Below, piece after piece: positions 13,039 to 13,665 of a stretch of DNA of 13,665 nucleotides. The translations under genes and the position numbers were made by a program. The stretch is from contig JAEFAK010000027.1 of assembly GCA_016287555.1 (NCBI GenBank), forward strand, positions 1 through 13,665, written 5' to 3'. This DNA is from Oscillospiraceae bacterium. GTDB taxonomy: Bacteria > Bacillota > Clostridia > Oscillospirales > Oscillospiraceae. Numbering within the stretch: the stretch's first letter is position 1; the number at the start of each line of letters is the position of its first letter. The notes under the pieces were generated by a model. That model was not told the DNA's origin. It ran no database searches and saw only the letters and a program-made list of their open reading frames with translations.

Positions 13039-13665
13039 AAAACTTTTTCAGAAAAAAAGGCGTTCGCGTCGCGATAGTGCTGGTCGCCGTGCTGGCGGTC
13101 ATCCTCGTGTCGGCGCTGATAATGGATTCCGGGGCGAACGTCGCCGACGGCTCCGTGCGCACGCTGACGGGCCCCGCCGAAAAGGCGCTGACATGGGTCG
13201 TGCGCCAGCTCGAGCACGTCTACGGCTATATGTTCAAGTACGACCGGCTCGTCGAGGAAAACGAGGAGCTGCGCGCGAAGATACTCGAGATGCAGGACGA
13301 GGTGCGCAAGAGCGAATCCACCAACGAGGAAAACGCCCTCCTGCGCCAGCTGCTGAAGCTCAGCGAGGTGCGCCCGGAGCTCGATTTCGAGATGGCCTCC
13401 ATAACCTCCTGGAGCGCCTCGACCTGGTCCTCCAGCTTCGTCATCAACAGGGGCTCCCGCGCGGGCATAGAGCTCTATGACTGCGTCGTGACCGAGACGG
13501 GCTGCCTCGTGGGGCAGGTCGTCGCCGTCACGGGCACGACGGCCACCGTCCGCACGCTCGTCGACTCCAGCACGAGCATAGGCGCCTATATAGGCAGGAC
13601 GGGCATCTCCGCCGTCGCCGAGGGCGACTACGACACCATGCACGAGGGCGTGCTCAAGCTCTCGT
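13035..13665 (+). CDS. mreC: Rod shape-determining protein MreC (5' part, cut by window end)
   Basis: The first 210 residues of MreC, open to the window edge; the full protein is usually 270-330 residues. It has a basic N-terminus, one membrane anchor (about 11-30), a coiled coil rich in Glu and Leu (about 68-110), and then the start of the extracellular beta domain with FVINRGSRAGIELYD (135-149) and GCLVGQVV (156-163), which match the family. MreC links MreB to the elongation cell-wall synthesis machinery. The ATG overlaps the maf stop. mreD is expected next. Presence suggests a rod-shaped cell, an inference. Confidence 0.93.
   Translation, partial: MKNFFRKKGVRVAIVLVAVLAVILVSALIMDSGANVADGSVRTLTGPAEKALTWVVRQLEHVYGYMFKYDRLVEENEELRAKILEMQDEVRKSESTNEENALLRQLLKLSEVRPELDFEMASITSWSASTWSSSFVINRGSRAGIELYDCVVTETGCLVGQVVAVTGTTATVRTLVDSSTSIGAYIGRTGISAVAEGDYDTMHEGVLKLS

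Overview
The window looks like chromosomal DNA from a GC-rich member of the Clostridia (Bacillota). The placement is an inference from gene content: a Gram-positive rpmH-rnpA-yidD-yidC-jag block, a DnaD-like plus DnaC/DnaI-like helicase-loading pair, a ThiT thiamine transporter under a TPP riboswitch, a Maf-MreC pair and strong Shine-Dalgarno sites. I cannot name the genus. No mobile element, CRISPR array, tRNA or rRNA was seen.

Region 1 (84-4211, plus strand) is a small catabolic operon: a beta-keto acid cleavage enzyme (BKACE/Kce family), a 3-hydroxyacyl-CoA dehydrogenase-family enzyme, a single-domain cupin and a fused-subunit family I CoA-transferase. The natural logic is: a beta-hydroxy acid is oxidised to a beta-keto acid; BKACE cleaves it with acetyl-CoA to acetoacetate plus a new acyl-CoA; and the CoA-transferase exchanges CoA to recover acetyl-CoA or activate acetoacetate. 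The substrate is unknown and the cupin has no assigned role. A GC-rich hairpin splits the CoA-transferase from the first three genes.

Region 2 (4212-4414) is a convergent junction with two strong intrinsic terminators.

Region 3 (4415-10236, minus strand; transcribed right to left) holds a DnaD-like gene and dnaC/dnaI-like gene (overlapping ATGA), then a TPP riboswitch with thiT, then rpmH-rnpA-yidD-yidC-jag-acpP. thiT and rpmH each have a good sigma-A-type promoter whose -35 box TTGACA contains the TGA stop of the gene upstream. dnaA, the usual divergent neighbour of rpmH, is not here.

Region 4 (10237-10399) is an AT-rich divergent promoter region. Region 5 (10400-13665, plus strand) is an overlapping operon of a U32-family protein (RlhA/TrhP-like), maf and the start of mreC, which is cut by the window edge. 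The mix of ribosome, protein insertion, envelope shape and replication genes in regions 3-5 is ordinary housekeeping; the least explained part is the BKACE-dehydrogenase-cupin-CoA-transferase operon.
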